From Hansfordia pulvinata (Eukaryota; Ascomycota; Sordariomycetes; Xylariales): DNA of 64,000 nucleotides. Each line of letters starts with the position of its first letter. Positions within the stretch are counted from its first letter, which is position 1. The stretch lies in NCBI GenBank assembly GCA_006538405.1, contig BJKQ01000017.1:372001-436000 (forward strand). The letters are read 5' to 3'. Shown here piece after piece: positions 27,859-39,169 of this stretch. The translations under genes were made by a program, and so were the position numbers. The notes beneath the pieces were generated by a model. It was not told the DNA's origin and did no database searches. It was given only the letters and a program-made list of their open reading frames with translations.

Positions 27859-28509
27859 ATGCGTCTGCTCAAGCTCTTCATCCACGGCTTAGCCGCGGCG
27901 CCCGGCCTGTGCGCGGTGGCCGCCGTCGCCGCCGTCGGGAGCCGCTCTCCTGCAGTCGGGCTGGCTGCCGTGGGCCCGAGGGCCGTGGCGGGCCGGGGAG
28001 ACGACGCCGCGAAAGTCGACGGAGACGACGCCGCGAAAGTCGACGGAGAAGACGCCGCGAAAGTCGACGGACGCGACGCCACATACACGCTCACAGTCGA
28101 CAAGGAGAAAAAGGACGATAAGGGGGGCAAATGGGTCATGACCAAGAATGTGCAGAACAAGCTCACCAGGAGGCTGAAGAGGGAGCTCAATGGCAAGGCC
28201 GGCAAGTCCTGGACCATGCACGCGCCGGCGAGCATCCGCAAGCCAAACCTGCGGGCTCTGGTGGATTGGAACGTGTACATCAATGTGAAGACGGACGACG
28301 GGGACAACGAGCTCCGCAGCGTGGAGAAGAACGGTATCGGCAAGAAGGACGCGGCAGCCGTGTTCGGAATGATCTTCGAATCGTACAAGGCGCAAGGAGA
28401 GGGTGTGTCTCATTTCGAGGCCACCATCAAGGTTGATCCAAAGGGAGGGAAGGGTGAAGAGCACGAAGTGAGAGTTTCCATCACAGCATGGAAGGGCAAG
28501 TATGCTTAA
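27859..28509 (+). CDS. Secreted protein with DDAAKVDG tandem repeat, unknown function
   Basis: A 216-aa single-exon frame. The start at 27859 gives MRLLKLFIHGLAAAPGLCAVAAVAAVG, a typical secretion signal. After a short Ala/Gly/Val pro-region come three near-perfect eight-residue repeats (DDAAKVDG with D/E variation) and a fourth degenerate unit. A globular-looking alpha/beta domain of about 140 residues follows (YTLTVDKEKK ... FEATIKVDPKGG ... VRVSITAWKGKYA). That domain has no cysteine, and I do not recognise it. The even spread of charged and aromatic residues and clean codon use support a real protein. The repeats, each bordered by K-V-D-G, recall processed secreted repeat proteins, but no Kex2-type KR site separates them. 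It may be an effector; no function is assigned. Confidence 0.65.
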   Translation: MRLLKLFIHGLAAAPGLCAVAAVAAVGSRSPAVGLAAVGPRAVAGRGDDAAKVDGDDAAKVDGEDAAKVDGRDATYTLTVDKEKKDDKGGKWVMTKNVQNKLTRRLKRELNGKAGKSWTMHAPASIRKPNLRALVDWNVYINVKTDDGDNELRSVEKNGIGKKDAAAVFGMIFESYKAQGEGVSHFEATIKVDPKGGKGEEHEVRVSITAWKGKYA

Positions 28510-29926
28510 GAGTGGTAGTCAGAGTGCCCGCGTGCGAGCAAGTTGAGGCATTGGGTCCGCCTCTTGAGTGCCACTCAAGGTACCTCTGGATAAAGTGGTA
28601 GCTTACCGGGCCGGAAGCGGAGTCTTCTCGGGCAGATTAGCAATAGACACAGAACAGACTTTCTACATTTGAAGCGATGGCGGGTTTCCCGATGCATTGC
28701 TTGCGCCCAAGCTCCAGGAAACACTCTATGCATCTTTGTTGGTTTCGCGAAGGGTGCCCTGAGCAGACTGAAGTAATCAGGCGTGCTGTCAGCAATCGTG
28801 ACACACATCCCCAAGCCGGAACGTGACAGTCTTCATGTCTTTCGGTTCCCATCTTTGGTATCCGTCGGCCGGGGCCACTCCACTGCACTCCCACATCGAT
28901 CGCCGCCGTCAGTCAGATGCCACTGATCCCTCGCGCCTGTCCGTTGCCTCTCTCGTATCTCTCCTCTGCTGTGGTGGTGATGGTGGTGGCGGCCCATGCT
29001 AGGCAGCAATATTGAGCGCGCACACACCCTGCCCGTCCGCTCGCCGCTGTCGCCGTGGTGGCAAGTCGGAAAAGGCAGGCAGCCAGCAAGCATCGGTACG
29101 TCTCGTCCGTCGTCTGTGGTATATGTCGGACCGCTGGAAAGCCTCCCGCCCTCCCCCGCCGCCCCCCTTCCGCCTCTTGCCCTGCCTGTCGCCGGCTTAG
29201 CAAGCCGATGCTGCCACGTCTGCACTCGCCTCTGCCGATCCTGCAGAAGACTTGCGCGCGCTGACATGAACATGCCCGGGATCTCATGATGGCCCAGCGG
29301 CCCCTGCGCCATGTCGTGTTTGGGCTCCTGGCAGAAGGGCACAGGGCTAGCCCGGAAGAGTAAGGTAGCCTGATCTGTGCTGCAGGAATCCCAGCCTGCG
29401 ATCCACGCCTCGATGAGGCAGTCGGCGGCCCTTTTTTGGTGGGTAGGCCCGTCATGTCGTGAAGGTGAAACGCGGTGCAGAAGACAGGTGCAATCGAGGT
29501 TGTGCTTGGTGAGGGTTGTACCTTGATTGTGCCCGCACATACTGGGGCGGCACATAGCAGAGGTGAGGACATGAGAGCCCGGTACCTCTTGCAAGGCACA
29601 TTTACACCTGGGTGGTACTGGACACATGATATAAAGCATCCATGGATGTAAGGCATGTACTACCTGACCTTATGTACGCGAAAGGCAACATGGAAGGTTG
29701 AGCTCGATCCATGTTGGAAAGCGCGCCACCCGGTGCAGACTGGACTTTCCGCATATCAAATAGAAAAAGCCAGCTCCCGCCTTCTCTTCTTCGCCCGCTT
29801 CGAGGAATCCCAACTTCTGCCAAGCAGACCGACCGACCGACCAGAGCCAGCCATCATCCTCTTCCTCTTCGACTCTTCTTCACTCAACGCATGCGCCCGT
29901 GCATTCACCAGCCGCCATCACACATT
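28510..29926. other. Intergenic between two secreted-protein genes
   Basis: No gene seen. Minus-strand frames of about 250 codons at 28833-29656 overlap each other in two phases and show no domain. A TATAAA at 29630-29635 precedes the next gene by about 290 bp, and a CT/GACC-rich leader follows it. Confidence 0.5.
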
Positions 29927-30471
29927 ATGACGGTCTCCTTCTCCCGTCTGAGCGTCGCCGCCGCCGCCGCCTTGCCGGCCCTGGCTGCGGCCCTTACCAA
30001 CTACCAGGGCAACTTCTCCGTGGCTGCAGACTGCGCCGATCCAGGTGAGTATCCGAGATCCCCGTCCCCCGACGTCGCGGGCGTGTTTCGCAGGCCGCGC
30101 TGACAAGCGACGTTCCCCCTGCCCCCATCACAGCTCCCTTGACGACTCTTGGCCACGGCTACACCGACTGCACGCCGCTCAACGGCACGTACAACGCGAT
30201 CAAGCCGTGGGAAGACGCTGTAAGCAAGCTACCTCCCCTCTTTCTTCCCCCGAGGTTATCACCGCGCGCCCCCCGCGCGCGCTTTCACCAAAGCAAAAAG
30301 AAGAAGAGACCGAACCCAAGATCTGACCCGCGACAGGGCGGCGGTTACTGCCACTACTACCTCTTCCGCGACACGGCGTGCAAGAATCAGATCACGGTCC
30401 TCAGCGACCTGGACGGCGAGTGCAAGGACTCGGCGGGCATGCAGTCATTTCGCGTGAGCTGCTATCGCTGA
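29927..30471 (+). CDS. Small secreted six-cysteine protein, three exons
   Basis: Exons 29927-30044, 30134-30219 and 30337-30471 give 112 aa. Both introns have perfect borders (CCAG|GTGAGT ... CACAG and GCT|GTAAGC ... GACAG), and the phases match. The signal peptide is MTVSFSRLSVAAAAALPALAAA. The mature protein has six evenly spaced cysteines (ADC, TDC, GYC, TAC, GEC, SC near the end), consistent with three disulfides, plus NFS and NGT glycosylation sequons. I recognise no family. Two clean introns in so short a gene argue strongly that it is real. It is the second of two plus-strand secreted-protein genes within 3 kb and is followed at once by a GA microsatellite. Confidence 0.72.
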
Positions 30472-30485
30472 GCAGCAACATAAAA

Positions 30486-30497
30486 GAGATAGAGAGA

Positions 30498-30571
<74 letters not shown>
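30486..30571. repeat. (GA)n microsatellite
   Basis: About 85 bases of AG repeats with three interruptions, starting 15 bp after the stop of the six-cysteine protein, so probably within its 3' untranslated region. Confidence 0.95.
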
Positions 30572-30574
<3 letters not shown>

Positions 30575-32943
30575 AGACGTGTGGCGAGTGGGAGAAACGC
30601 TCGGCGGGTGGAGCGTGGCGCAAGACGAGTCACGGCTGGCGGCTGCTTTGTTTCTCTTCGATGGTATATACCTTTTGATCTTTTCTTATTCCCAAAAAAC
30701 AACGCGGTTGCCATTTGTCGTTTCCTGGTTGCCGCACTCACCTACCTATGTACCTACGCAAGGCTCTGGCGAGACGTGACAGACGTATGGCGAGACGTGA
30801 CAGCTGTGTAGAGACTTGCAGCGCGGGTGTCCTCTTGCGCTGTCTGTGTACAACTTCAGTGATAGGAGACGATCCGCCATACTCCGGGCACGATGGGGCC
30901 AGCGATGAGGTGTCTGGGTGCATGGATATGTATGTCTATCAGGTCGGGCTCGTGTGCGCCAATCTTGATGTTCTTACGATTGGTGGTTGCAGGTGCAGTT
31001 TGAAAGGAGGCGGTGGAAGACCTCGACGACGAGTACTCGTACGGCCTAGGTATCCTATTGAATCGACTGTGCCAGTCTGGAAACGCGGTGCTTCAGTCGA
31101 AATACGGAGTGGACGGCTGTTGGCGCCCCGGCGAGGCTTATTATTACTGCGGGCAGAGTCATACTCGTACGGGTAATCACGGCCAGTGGGCCTGTCTGCC
31201 TGATTCCACTGGTAAGTGTACGGAACAAGAACGGGGGTGCCAGGCGGGAATGATGAACTGGCTCAACGATCGCACGTGTCCTGCGTTGGAACTGCACTCG
31301 CCAACAACGTCGGGGGTCATGGATGGAAGCGCATTAAGGAGCAGTTCATCCGTCATCCATCGCTTCTACTGGATCTGTGGTCTGAACAGATGTCCGCACC
31401 CAAGTCCCTGACCTTGGCACCCTGGGCTGACAAGATTCACCCCTACATCTGGATTACATCGGATCTGACTACGAGTATCTGCGCCCGGTTCTCCGCGTCT
31501 CACCGCGCCCATTCTCGCACTTTCCAGCGGATGCTGCTCGTGGTCTGCATGCGAGGTAAGGTACCTAGATTTGTCGAATCGAGTTGGCTTGGTACAAGGA
31601 AGTTCTGCCGGCCTACGCGTACCTACCCGTACCCAACATTGAATTCATTGCCACGGATAGCCACTTCCATCTGCCTTCAATGGCTGTTGCTGAGGTACTC
31701 GTACCAGAGTGAAGGCGCAGCCCAGCATTGATGTGGCCACTGTCTAGATCCACCGGATAGACCCGCATCCTCTCACGAGACCTGCGCACACACTCAGCTT
31801 ATGCACACTGGGTCAGCCCATGACAGCCCACGGTGCCCGCTTCGCAATCCCATTGAAATCCCGTTGCTCAGGGTCGCCTCCCCGGTGGAGTCAACTGTAC
31901 TTGAGGCGGGACTCACCCACGGCACATAGCAAGTGTCCAGTACCTGCAGATCCGTGCGGGCTCCCCAATCCCATCAGTACCAGGTACGTGCGTGCGTGCG
32001 CCAGACTCCTCCTCCCTCATCCGAAGCCCTCCCGTCCGGTCGGGAGTCGACTACCTGGGTGGTGAAGGCGAGCCGAAATGACTGCTAAGATCGCCCCAGC
32101 CTTCCCGAATTTTTTCTATTCTTCACCCTCCCACCACCTTCTTTTCCCAGCCAACCGCTCACGAGGTCCGGCTTCGGCACAGACCACGACACTCACAACC
32201 AGTTTTGCACTCTGCCGCGTAAACGCCGCCTACCTACCGGCTACGCAAACCATCTGCGCGTGCTCTCCCGTACTCTTGCCTGCCTGCCACCGACCTGCTT
32301 ACCCATCTTCCTACCTACCTAACCTACTCTATCCACCTGACTCCCTACTACCTACTCTGATCTGGAGGCAGTTGACCACTGTTCCGAGCCTGGCTATCCG
32401 ACTGTGACACTTGGCCAGACAAACTCTTCGTCTCGCCCACCCTCCTTGTTGGCGTGGCCTCGCTCCATCCACCCTCACAACCAACACAAATCATACGCGG
32501 ACCCAGTACGGGACCGCTGACCTTGTCACTCTACTACCACTACTACTGCTACTCCTGCTACTCCTGCGGCTGCCATCTGCGCCGCCATTGTCATTGTGCT
32601 CTGCGTACTCTACTCAAACTGCTCTGACTGCTCGCCGTGGTGCGCCCCGCTTGACTCGTTGGCTGATCCGTGTCGATCCGAACCGTTGAACCGGAAATCT
32701 TGATTCTTTGTTCTCCTTGTTCTCCTCGATCCGTCTGCCTCCCTCGGTGCCGTGCTCCCTTTGGACCTGGAAGGAGATACCTCATAAAGCAAAACAGCGC
32801 AACGCACCGCAACGCACCGCCACCTCGCCGCGCTCTCAAAAGGTGCCGGCGTCGCACTGCAATCTCTTCCGTCCGCACACCGCCGGGATAGTCCCAGCAC
32901 ACAGACAACCAGCACCCCCGTGAGGAGTTCAGTAGCAGTCGCC
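30572..32943. other. Intergenic region upstream of the KH gene
   Basis: No firm gene. A plus-strand frame at 31013-31411 reads a Cys/Trp/Tyr-containing stretch (YYYCGQSH, CLPDSTGKC) that could be a relic of a secreted protein, but no start, signal peptide or matching exons are visible. TACTCGTA/TACGAGTA octamers lie at 31034, 31162, 31470 and 31696. From about 32080 the DNA is pyrimidine-rich with many CTACC repeats, as expected for the long promoter/leader of the KH gene. Confidence 0.45.
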
Positions 32944-34859
32944 ATGGCCGACGCCACGAGAAGCATCGAAAACATTCTCGCTGCCTTGTGTAGGTCTCCT
33001 CTGCTCTGACCCTGCTTTGACCCTGCCAGTATTCTTGATCTTCTGCTCCTCTCGCTCGCCTGTGCCCGTAAGCCCCAATCTGACCGTTTCCCTCGCAGCA
33101 GCTCAACAACCCGCCGCCTCGACGACACCCACCCAGGGCCAGCCACACCCCGTCCCCTCCTACCAACAGCCCGCCGCAGCTCCCGGATACCCGCCCCATG
33201 GAGGACAGTCCGCCGCGTATCCCGCCTCGGGCTACCCGATGTCCCAGCCCCCGGCCGCTGGCAACTTTGACCTGAGTGCCATCAAACCCGTGAGCTCTGG
33301 ATCCGTCAGCATCACCGATGCTGTCGCGCGTGCCAAGGCGTACGCCGCAGACAACGGCCTCACCTCGTATGAGAGACAGCCCGGCGGCGCATACCCGTCG
33401 CATGGCCAGTATAGATCCCGCTCTCGCTCTCCGCCCGCGCGGCGCGATGCGTACCGTGACAGCAACCCCTACAGAGATGAGCGCCGTGAAGGTGGCCGTG
33501 GCGACTACGGCCGTGATCGCTCCATGTCTCCCGGCCGCGGCCGAGGCGGCCGCGGGCGCACCTTTTCGCCTCGTGTTTCCAACGGACGTGACCGCGGTGG
33601 TGATGACGGTGGCGACACCGAGACCATCCAGATCGAGTCCAGCCTCGTCGGACTGATCATCGGCAGGCAGGGGGAGAACCTGCGACGGGTCGAGGGTGAC
33701 ACTGGCTGCCGCGTGCAATTCGTGAGCTCCAATGACAGCCAGGCGCAGTTCCGCCAGTGCAGGATCTCGGGCCCTGCCCCTGGACGTGCCGAGGCCAAGG
33801 CGGCCATCAATAGAATCATCGACGACAGCGGCATGGGCGCGATCGCGCGGGCCGGGCTTGACCAGTCGGCGCCCGCTCACGGCGCCAACGCCGCACAGGC
33901 CGCCGGCGGCTCGGCCCCTCTGCGTGAAGGTGAAGACTGCATGCAAATCATGGTACCTGACTGTACTGTCGGCCTCATCATCGGCCGCGGCGGTGAGACT
34001 ATTCGGGATCTGCAAGAACGCAGCGGGTGCCACATAAACATTGTTGGTGAATCCAAGAGCGTCAACGGGCTGCGACCCGTGAACCTGATCGGCTCCCGTG
34101 AGGCCGCCGCCCAGGCCAAGGAGGCCATTCTGGAAATCGTCGACAGTGACAGCCGCGGCGACGGCGGTAACGTGAAGCCCCAGGGCGGTCCCCCGGGCGG
34201 GCCCCCGGGCGGCGGTCGTCCACGCCATGACCAGGGCCGTGACGGCGGCTTCGGTGGGGTGGAGGCGACAAAGTCAACGACTCCATCTACGTCCCTAGTG
34301 AGGCCGTGGGCATGATTATTGGCAAAGGCGGAGAGACGATCCGTGAGATGCAGAACACCACCGGCTGCAAGATCAACGTCTCGCAGAACTCGGGCCCCGG
34401 CGAGGTCGACCGTGAGATTGGCCTCGTTGGGTCTCACGACGCCATCAGCAGGGCCAAGCAGGCCATTGAGGACAAGGTCGACGCAGTAGTGAGTCGACTC
34501 GGAAGCCCCCTTCGTGATGATCCCAGACTGACAGATGTGACAGCGACAGAAGAACGGTGGCGGCGGCGGCGGCGGTGGCGGCGGACGTGGAGGACGACCC
34601 CCGCGCCGTGACTATGACAGCCCAAGCTACAGCTCCCAAGCTGGTCAGGCCCAGGCCAGCCAGCCGGCTGGGCAGGTGCCTGCTGGCGGTGAAGACCCGT
34701 ACGCGCCTTGTAAGTGCCGAGCTCAGGAGATGCACACACACTCAAACTGTATACTGACCATTCGCAGACGGAGGGTATCAGAATTACGTCGCCCTGTGGT
34801 ACCAGGCCATGCAGAACCAGAACGGCCAGGGAGACGCGTCGAAAGCCCCTGGATCTTGA
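32944..34859 (+). CDS. Triple KH-domain RNA-binding protein (FUBP/KSRP-like), one frame break
   Basis: Exons 32944-32989, 33099-34488, 34544-34709 and 34768-34859 give about 564 aa after one correction. After a Pro/Gln/Tyr-rich N-terminus and an RS/RGG-like segment come three KH domains with intact GXXG loops: GLIIGRQGENL, GLIIGRGGETI and GMIIGKGGETI. The tail is Gly-rich, then Gln/Ser-rich, and ends WYQAMQNQNGQG, like the YxQ tails of far-upstream-element binding proteins. KH triplets bind single-stranded RNA or DNA; roles in mRNA stability or splicing are typical, and this protein's targets are unknown. Between KH2 and KH3, in GGTGGGGTGGAGG near 34252-34262, one base is missing; without it KH3 would be lost. 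The third intron's acceptor could be either of two AGs six bases apart (with or without Arg-Gln). Confidence 0.85.
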
Positions 34860-36156
34860 TGTCGTTGGCGCCATTTCCCCACAGCTTGGTTGCGGCAACG
34901 ACGCGCCTTGCAATCGGCATTCGACAGACCTGCAAAACCTTAATACCGGCGGGGTCGTCGAGGCACGGTTTCCCGACACGCACACGCCCCGCGACCAGAT
35001 CCAAACGATATTCTCCTTTGACGCACGACGGTTTATGGAGTGGGGATTGTGGGCTTGTTCACATCTACAAGTCCATTTGAGAGGAACAGAAAAGCATTGA
35101 TGGGGCGTTCGGAGTTTTCACTTATAGAGAGGCGGATGCAACGAGGGGCGCTCTTTTCCATCTCTATTTCTCTCTTCCCCTCTGCTGAGGCACCCACTCG
35201 CTTGGGATGCGAGGAAAGGCTTCATATTTGGTGTTTTCACGACATGATGAGTGCATGTACCAAGGGGGTCTTGACTCGCGATTAACGCAGGTGGTTGGAT
35301 GAATTATTCCCATGTTCTCTCCAAACTGATTTACTAGAGACGGACGATGCGCAACATGAAAAGGGGGGGCCGGGGGCGGGCTGAAGAATCAACGGGGTGA
35401 CCGAAGCGGAGGGATGAAATAATAAGGGGGAAGCCTGTGTAACTGTATAGCATCCCACGCCGAAAAACGGCCCACCTTCACTGCTGCCCATATATTTCAT
35501 ATCATGCTCGGTGAGCCCAAGCCGCCGCGCCACGCCGCGCGAGATAAGAGTGAGGGAGGGGTGCCGGCAACGGTGCGCACTTTCGGCGGGCGCAGCTTGC
35601 TTTTTCGCGGTGATTTCTCACAAATGATTTTCTCTGTCACTCGGAACTGGACCTTGGCCGTCGAAAACGGCTTCTCGCAAAGTGTACCTGCAACTAAAAC
35701 ATCCATGCCGCTGCCGCCGGCGCCTCACTAGCTGTGCGCTTTCAAGTCTTTGGGGAAAGTGGTTTCGCTGGATTCCATTGACTGTATTGTGTCGTAGCTG
35801 GCACTGAGCAGATGCCAACGCTCTCCAGGCAGTTTCTACTTACTAGGTAACTCCTTCCCAAGTTCTTGCCGAATGGGCTATAAGGCGTTGGTTAGAAAAT
35901 AAACCAGCAAACTCCCGTCCCTGTCGCTGTACACATTACATATCACCTTACCATGATAGAGGTTCGGAGAGCATCTTTCGGGCGTAGTCTGTTTTTGTTC
36001 TTTTTTTACCAAACATGTGTACAAGTAAACATCACCGAACCCCCCTCCCCAACTCAGCAAAACTCAACACAACACCACGCAACGCCTCGGCAGCCCCCCG
36101 TCCTCGCTGCCGTGCACTAGGGTATTCACCTTCCCGGGCTTGAAAAGCAGCCCAGC
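34860..36156. other. Intergenic, convergent 3' ends
   Basis: This gap lies between the KH gene (+) and the MetE-like gene (-). Its composition is mixed and part is AT-richer. It has poly-G and poly-T tracts and no supported gene. Confidence 0.5.
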
Positions 36157-37308
36157 TCAGCTGGACAGGTCGTCGCCCCAGACGCGCCGTGCAATACTGT
36201 CCTGCAGGCGCAGCTTGGCCCACTGGTCGTCCTCGGACAGGTCGTTGCCGTCCGAGGTGGAGCTGAAGCCGCACTGGTGGCTGAGGCACAGCTGGTCGAG
36301 CCCCCGGGGCGCGTGGGCGGCGGCCTCGCGCAGGCGCGCCTCGACGGCGGCGGCCTCCTCGAGGGCGGGGCCCTTGCTGCTCATGACCCCGAGGACGACC
36401 GTCTTGTTGGGGGGCAGGTGGCGCAGGGGCGCAAAGTCCCCGGAGCGGGCGTCGTCGTACTCGAGGAAGTAGGCGTCGACGTCGAGCTCGCCGAACAGGA
36501 CGGCGGCGACGGGCTCGTAGCCGCCCTGCGCGAACCACTGGCTGCGGTGGTTGCCGCGGCACAGGTGGATGGCGATGGCCATGTCGGACGGGCGGCCCGC
36601 GACCGCCGCGTTGATGAGCGCCGCGTAGCTGCGCGTCAGGGCGTCCGCGTCGCCCCCGTGGCGCGCCTCGGCCTCGCGCCGCATCTGCGGGTCGCACAGG
36701 TAGGCCAGGTTGGTGTCGTCGAGCTGCACCACGCGCGCCCCCGCCGCGTACAGCGCCGCCAGCTCCGCGCGGTACGCCGCCGCGATATCCTCGAACAGCG
36801 CCGGCTCCAGCTCCGGGTACGCCGTCGCCGAGATGGTCTCGCGGCTGTTGCGGAAATGCAGCATGGTCGGCGAGGGGATGCAGACCTTGGTGGTGGCCCC
36901 GGTGCCCGCCGCGCCGGCGGCAGCGATCCGGGACTCGAGGAAGCGGAAGTCGTCGACCTGGATAGGCGCCGGGTGGGTGATCTTGTCGATGACCACGAGG
37001 CGCGGCGGCATGGTGCCCCCGACGCTCTGGTGCGTCGAAGCCAGGGCGCCGCGCATCTCGACGCCGCCCAGGCGCGTCAGGAAGTCGACGTGAAACCACT
37101 CCCGGCGGAACTCGCCATCCGTCACTGACCGAAGGCCGCTGGCCAGTTGCTTGTCGACTACGTCGGCGATGTGCCGGTCCTCAATCTCCCGTAGTTTCTG
37201 GGCGGTCAAGGCCCCGCTCTCAACCTGCCGCCGCGCCTCTAAGACCTCCCGCGGCCGCAGCAGCGAGCCGACGTGGTCTGAGCGGTAGATTCCGGGCGGG
37301 AGGGGCAT
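36157..37308 (-). CDS. MetE-like cobalamin-independent methyltransferase (UROD/MetE-like family)
   Basis: A 383-aa single-exon protein resembling the C-terminal catalytic half of cobalamin-independent methionine synthase, without the N-terminal half (full MetE is about 750 aa). The zinc-ligand pattern of MetE is visible: HLC (His248, Cys250), a Glu at 283 in FLEYDDARSG, and Cys346 in LSHQCGFSS. The N-terminus IYRSDHVGSLLRP and the QLDDTNLAYLCD motif are typical of stand-alone MetE-like proteins (YxjG/YxjH type). It probably transfers a methyl group to a thiol, but the donor is unknown for fungal members. The start at 37308 is chosen because the upstream in-frame extension (to 38028) has no family similarity and lies beyond a TATA box at about 37433-37440. 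Confidence 0.85.
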   Translation of the reverse strand: MPLPPGIYRSDHVGSLLRPREVLEARRQVESGALTAQKLREIEDRHIADVVDKQLASGLRSVTDGEFRREWFHVDFLTRLGGVEMRGALASTHQSVGGTMPPRLVVIDKITHPAPIQVDDFRFLESRIAAAGAAGTGATTKVCIPSPTMLHFRNSRETISATAYPELEPALFEDIAAAYRAELAALYAAGARVVQLDDTNLAYLCDPQMRREAEARHGGDADALTRSYAALINAAVAGRPSDMAIAIHLCRGNHRSQWFAQGGYEPVAAVLFGELDVDAYFLEYDDARSGDFAPLRHLPPNKTVVLGVMSSKGPALEEAAAVEARLREAAAHAPRGLDQLCLSHQCGFSSTSDGNDLSEDDQWAKLRLQDSIARRVWGDDLSS

Positions 37309-39169
37309 GGTCTGTGATGTCCACTGTTGTGTTGAAAGTATCCCTTGGTGGGTGTGCGTGCCCGAGAAAAGAAGCTGGCAGAGGTGGCAGGAACGGACGG
37401 GCCGGTTAGAGCATCCGAGTCTTCCCTCGAAACTATATAAGCCAGACTCTAGGGGAGTTGGAAAGATCGGGCATGGCCAGGGCCAAGAAGACCCCTCCAG
37501 AGACTCCCGGCCCGAGAGCAGCAAACGGAGTACTCGTGATCCACACAGGGCAGCGCGTTGCAGATGCCGGCACGCGTGCGACTGGGCGGGCGGGGCCCTG
37601 TTGGCTGGAGATGAAGCAGACGAGACGAACCGACCGGGACAGCCGCGCCAAGCCACCCTGACTTGTGGAAAGCGGCGGACGGTGGAGGGCCGTGGTATTG
37701 CCGGGATGTCCCTGGACCCGCGGAGGGATGGAGAGCTGGGGTTACCCCACCTCGACGCCGGCGCGAGGGCCGCCGGGGCGGGCGAGGGGCGCGAAGGGCA
37801 GTTGGGGTCGGCAGTGAGCGAGCAGCTGTGCGTGGTGCAGCGCGACGAAATACCGAGCGGTCTTGGATGTGGTGGGGCTGGGCTGCTTTCCTTGGTACGC
37901 GGCTTGCATGGCTCTGCCATGCCACGCCACGCGGCGCCCCGGCCTTGGGGGACAGTCAGACGGTGCGAGCCGGCCTCGACTCGGCGCACCCCGCGGATCC
38001 CAGCGTCATGGCGACAGATGGCGTGCATCTAAAAGACAGTGGCAGATCAGGTGCGGCGGCGGGTCAGGTCGGCGCAGACGGATCCGGACCGCAGGGGGGC
38101 AGCCATTTCGCAGATATCTCGTAGCAGCGGGTCGTCTTGCTGTCGCACCGCATCGGCCCAATATGAAGCGGAAAATAGGGTCGGGAGATAGCAGGCTGGG
38201 CGGGCTATTGCCGTGTACTCGTCCGCGGGGATCTGGACGTAGGTTCCGAGTCGTCGCGCACGGATCGGTTTGTGCGAGTCCTACAACGCGCCGGGTCCCG
38301 AGAAGTGGTGTGATGAGCCGGCGCTTGAGACGCTCAGTGGTGGCATCATGAGTGGCGGCATGCTTGCATCATGGATGTGCTTCAGGGTCCGTGGTGTTGC
38401 ACTGGAAGTCGGTAGGTAGGTCGTAGATAGATGTAGGAGGAGGGCGTTTCTATGGTACTGGTATTCGAGTTGCACTGGGGAGCTGCCTAAGGCGTGGTGG
38501 CACAAGTCATTCTAGGGTCCGTACACGGTTAGAGCCAGCCCTATATCTCTCCTCGTTACGTGGTAGGTAGGTACCTACGGAACCAAGCCAAACTCGCAAT
38601 GCGATACGGTCTGGGAGCGTACGAGTACACACGTACAATACGGTGGGAACCCTCGGAGCTGCTGCGAACGACTGCACTGACCGTCATCAGTCAGGTAGTG
38701 GTACCTTCCAGTCGTGGACGCTGCTGCACTGCGCCGTCCGTCCCGCGCCCCCCGTAGGATCCAATGGGCACCAGTGTCCATGGATTACCGGGTAGGTATG
38801 AGTAGATGCCCGCGGTTGCCTGCTGTGTCAGATACCTACCACGAGTACTCCAGGAAGCATTTCGTCACTTCCAGTCTCCCCTCAAACGCCTCGTCGTCGA
38901 CCTCATCCGCGCCTGACTTTCCGGTTGGCGCATGCGTAAACCTCTTCCGAGCCTCTCAGCGATCGCCCGCTTCGTGCCTCATTCCCTCGCCTCTGTGACG
39001 TTCTCTCAATCACTTGCCCGCTGCTGCTGAATTGCTGCCACCCTCGCCTGGCTCCGCGCGGGCATCGCTCGCCATAGACCCATAGACCCGGCCGTGCATC
39101 TCGCCCTTCCTCCCCCGACACATCGCTCGCATATCTACCTCCCGCACACATCTATCTTCATTTGCCGCC
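37309..39169. other. Intergenic divergent promoter region
   Basis: No gene seen. The minus-strand open frame continuing upstream from the MetE-like gene to 38028 is GC-driven. Many GTAGGTAGGTACC-type palindromes occur near 38400-38600 and 38800. The 200 bp before 39170 are a CT-rich leader for the SNARE gene. Confidence 0.5.
37433..37440 (-). promoter_or_regulatory. TATA box of the MetE-like gene
   Basis: On the minus strand this reads TTATATAG, about 125 bp before the ATG at 37308. It fixes the start by excluding the longer open frame. Confidence 0.5.

Noticed and set aside
31013..31411. Cys/Tyr-rich frame resembling a secreted protein fragment
   Set aside because: There is no start with a signal peptide, no consistent exon set and no recognised domain.
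36157..38028. Minus-strand open frame extending the MetE-like protein by 240 residues
   Set aside because: The extension is compositionally random and lies beyond a TATA box. The family N-terminus begins exactly at the internal ATG at 37308.
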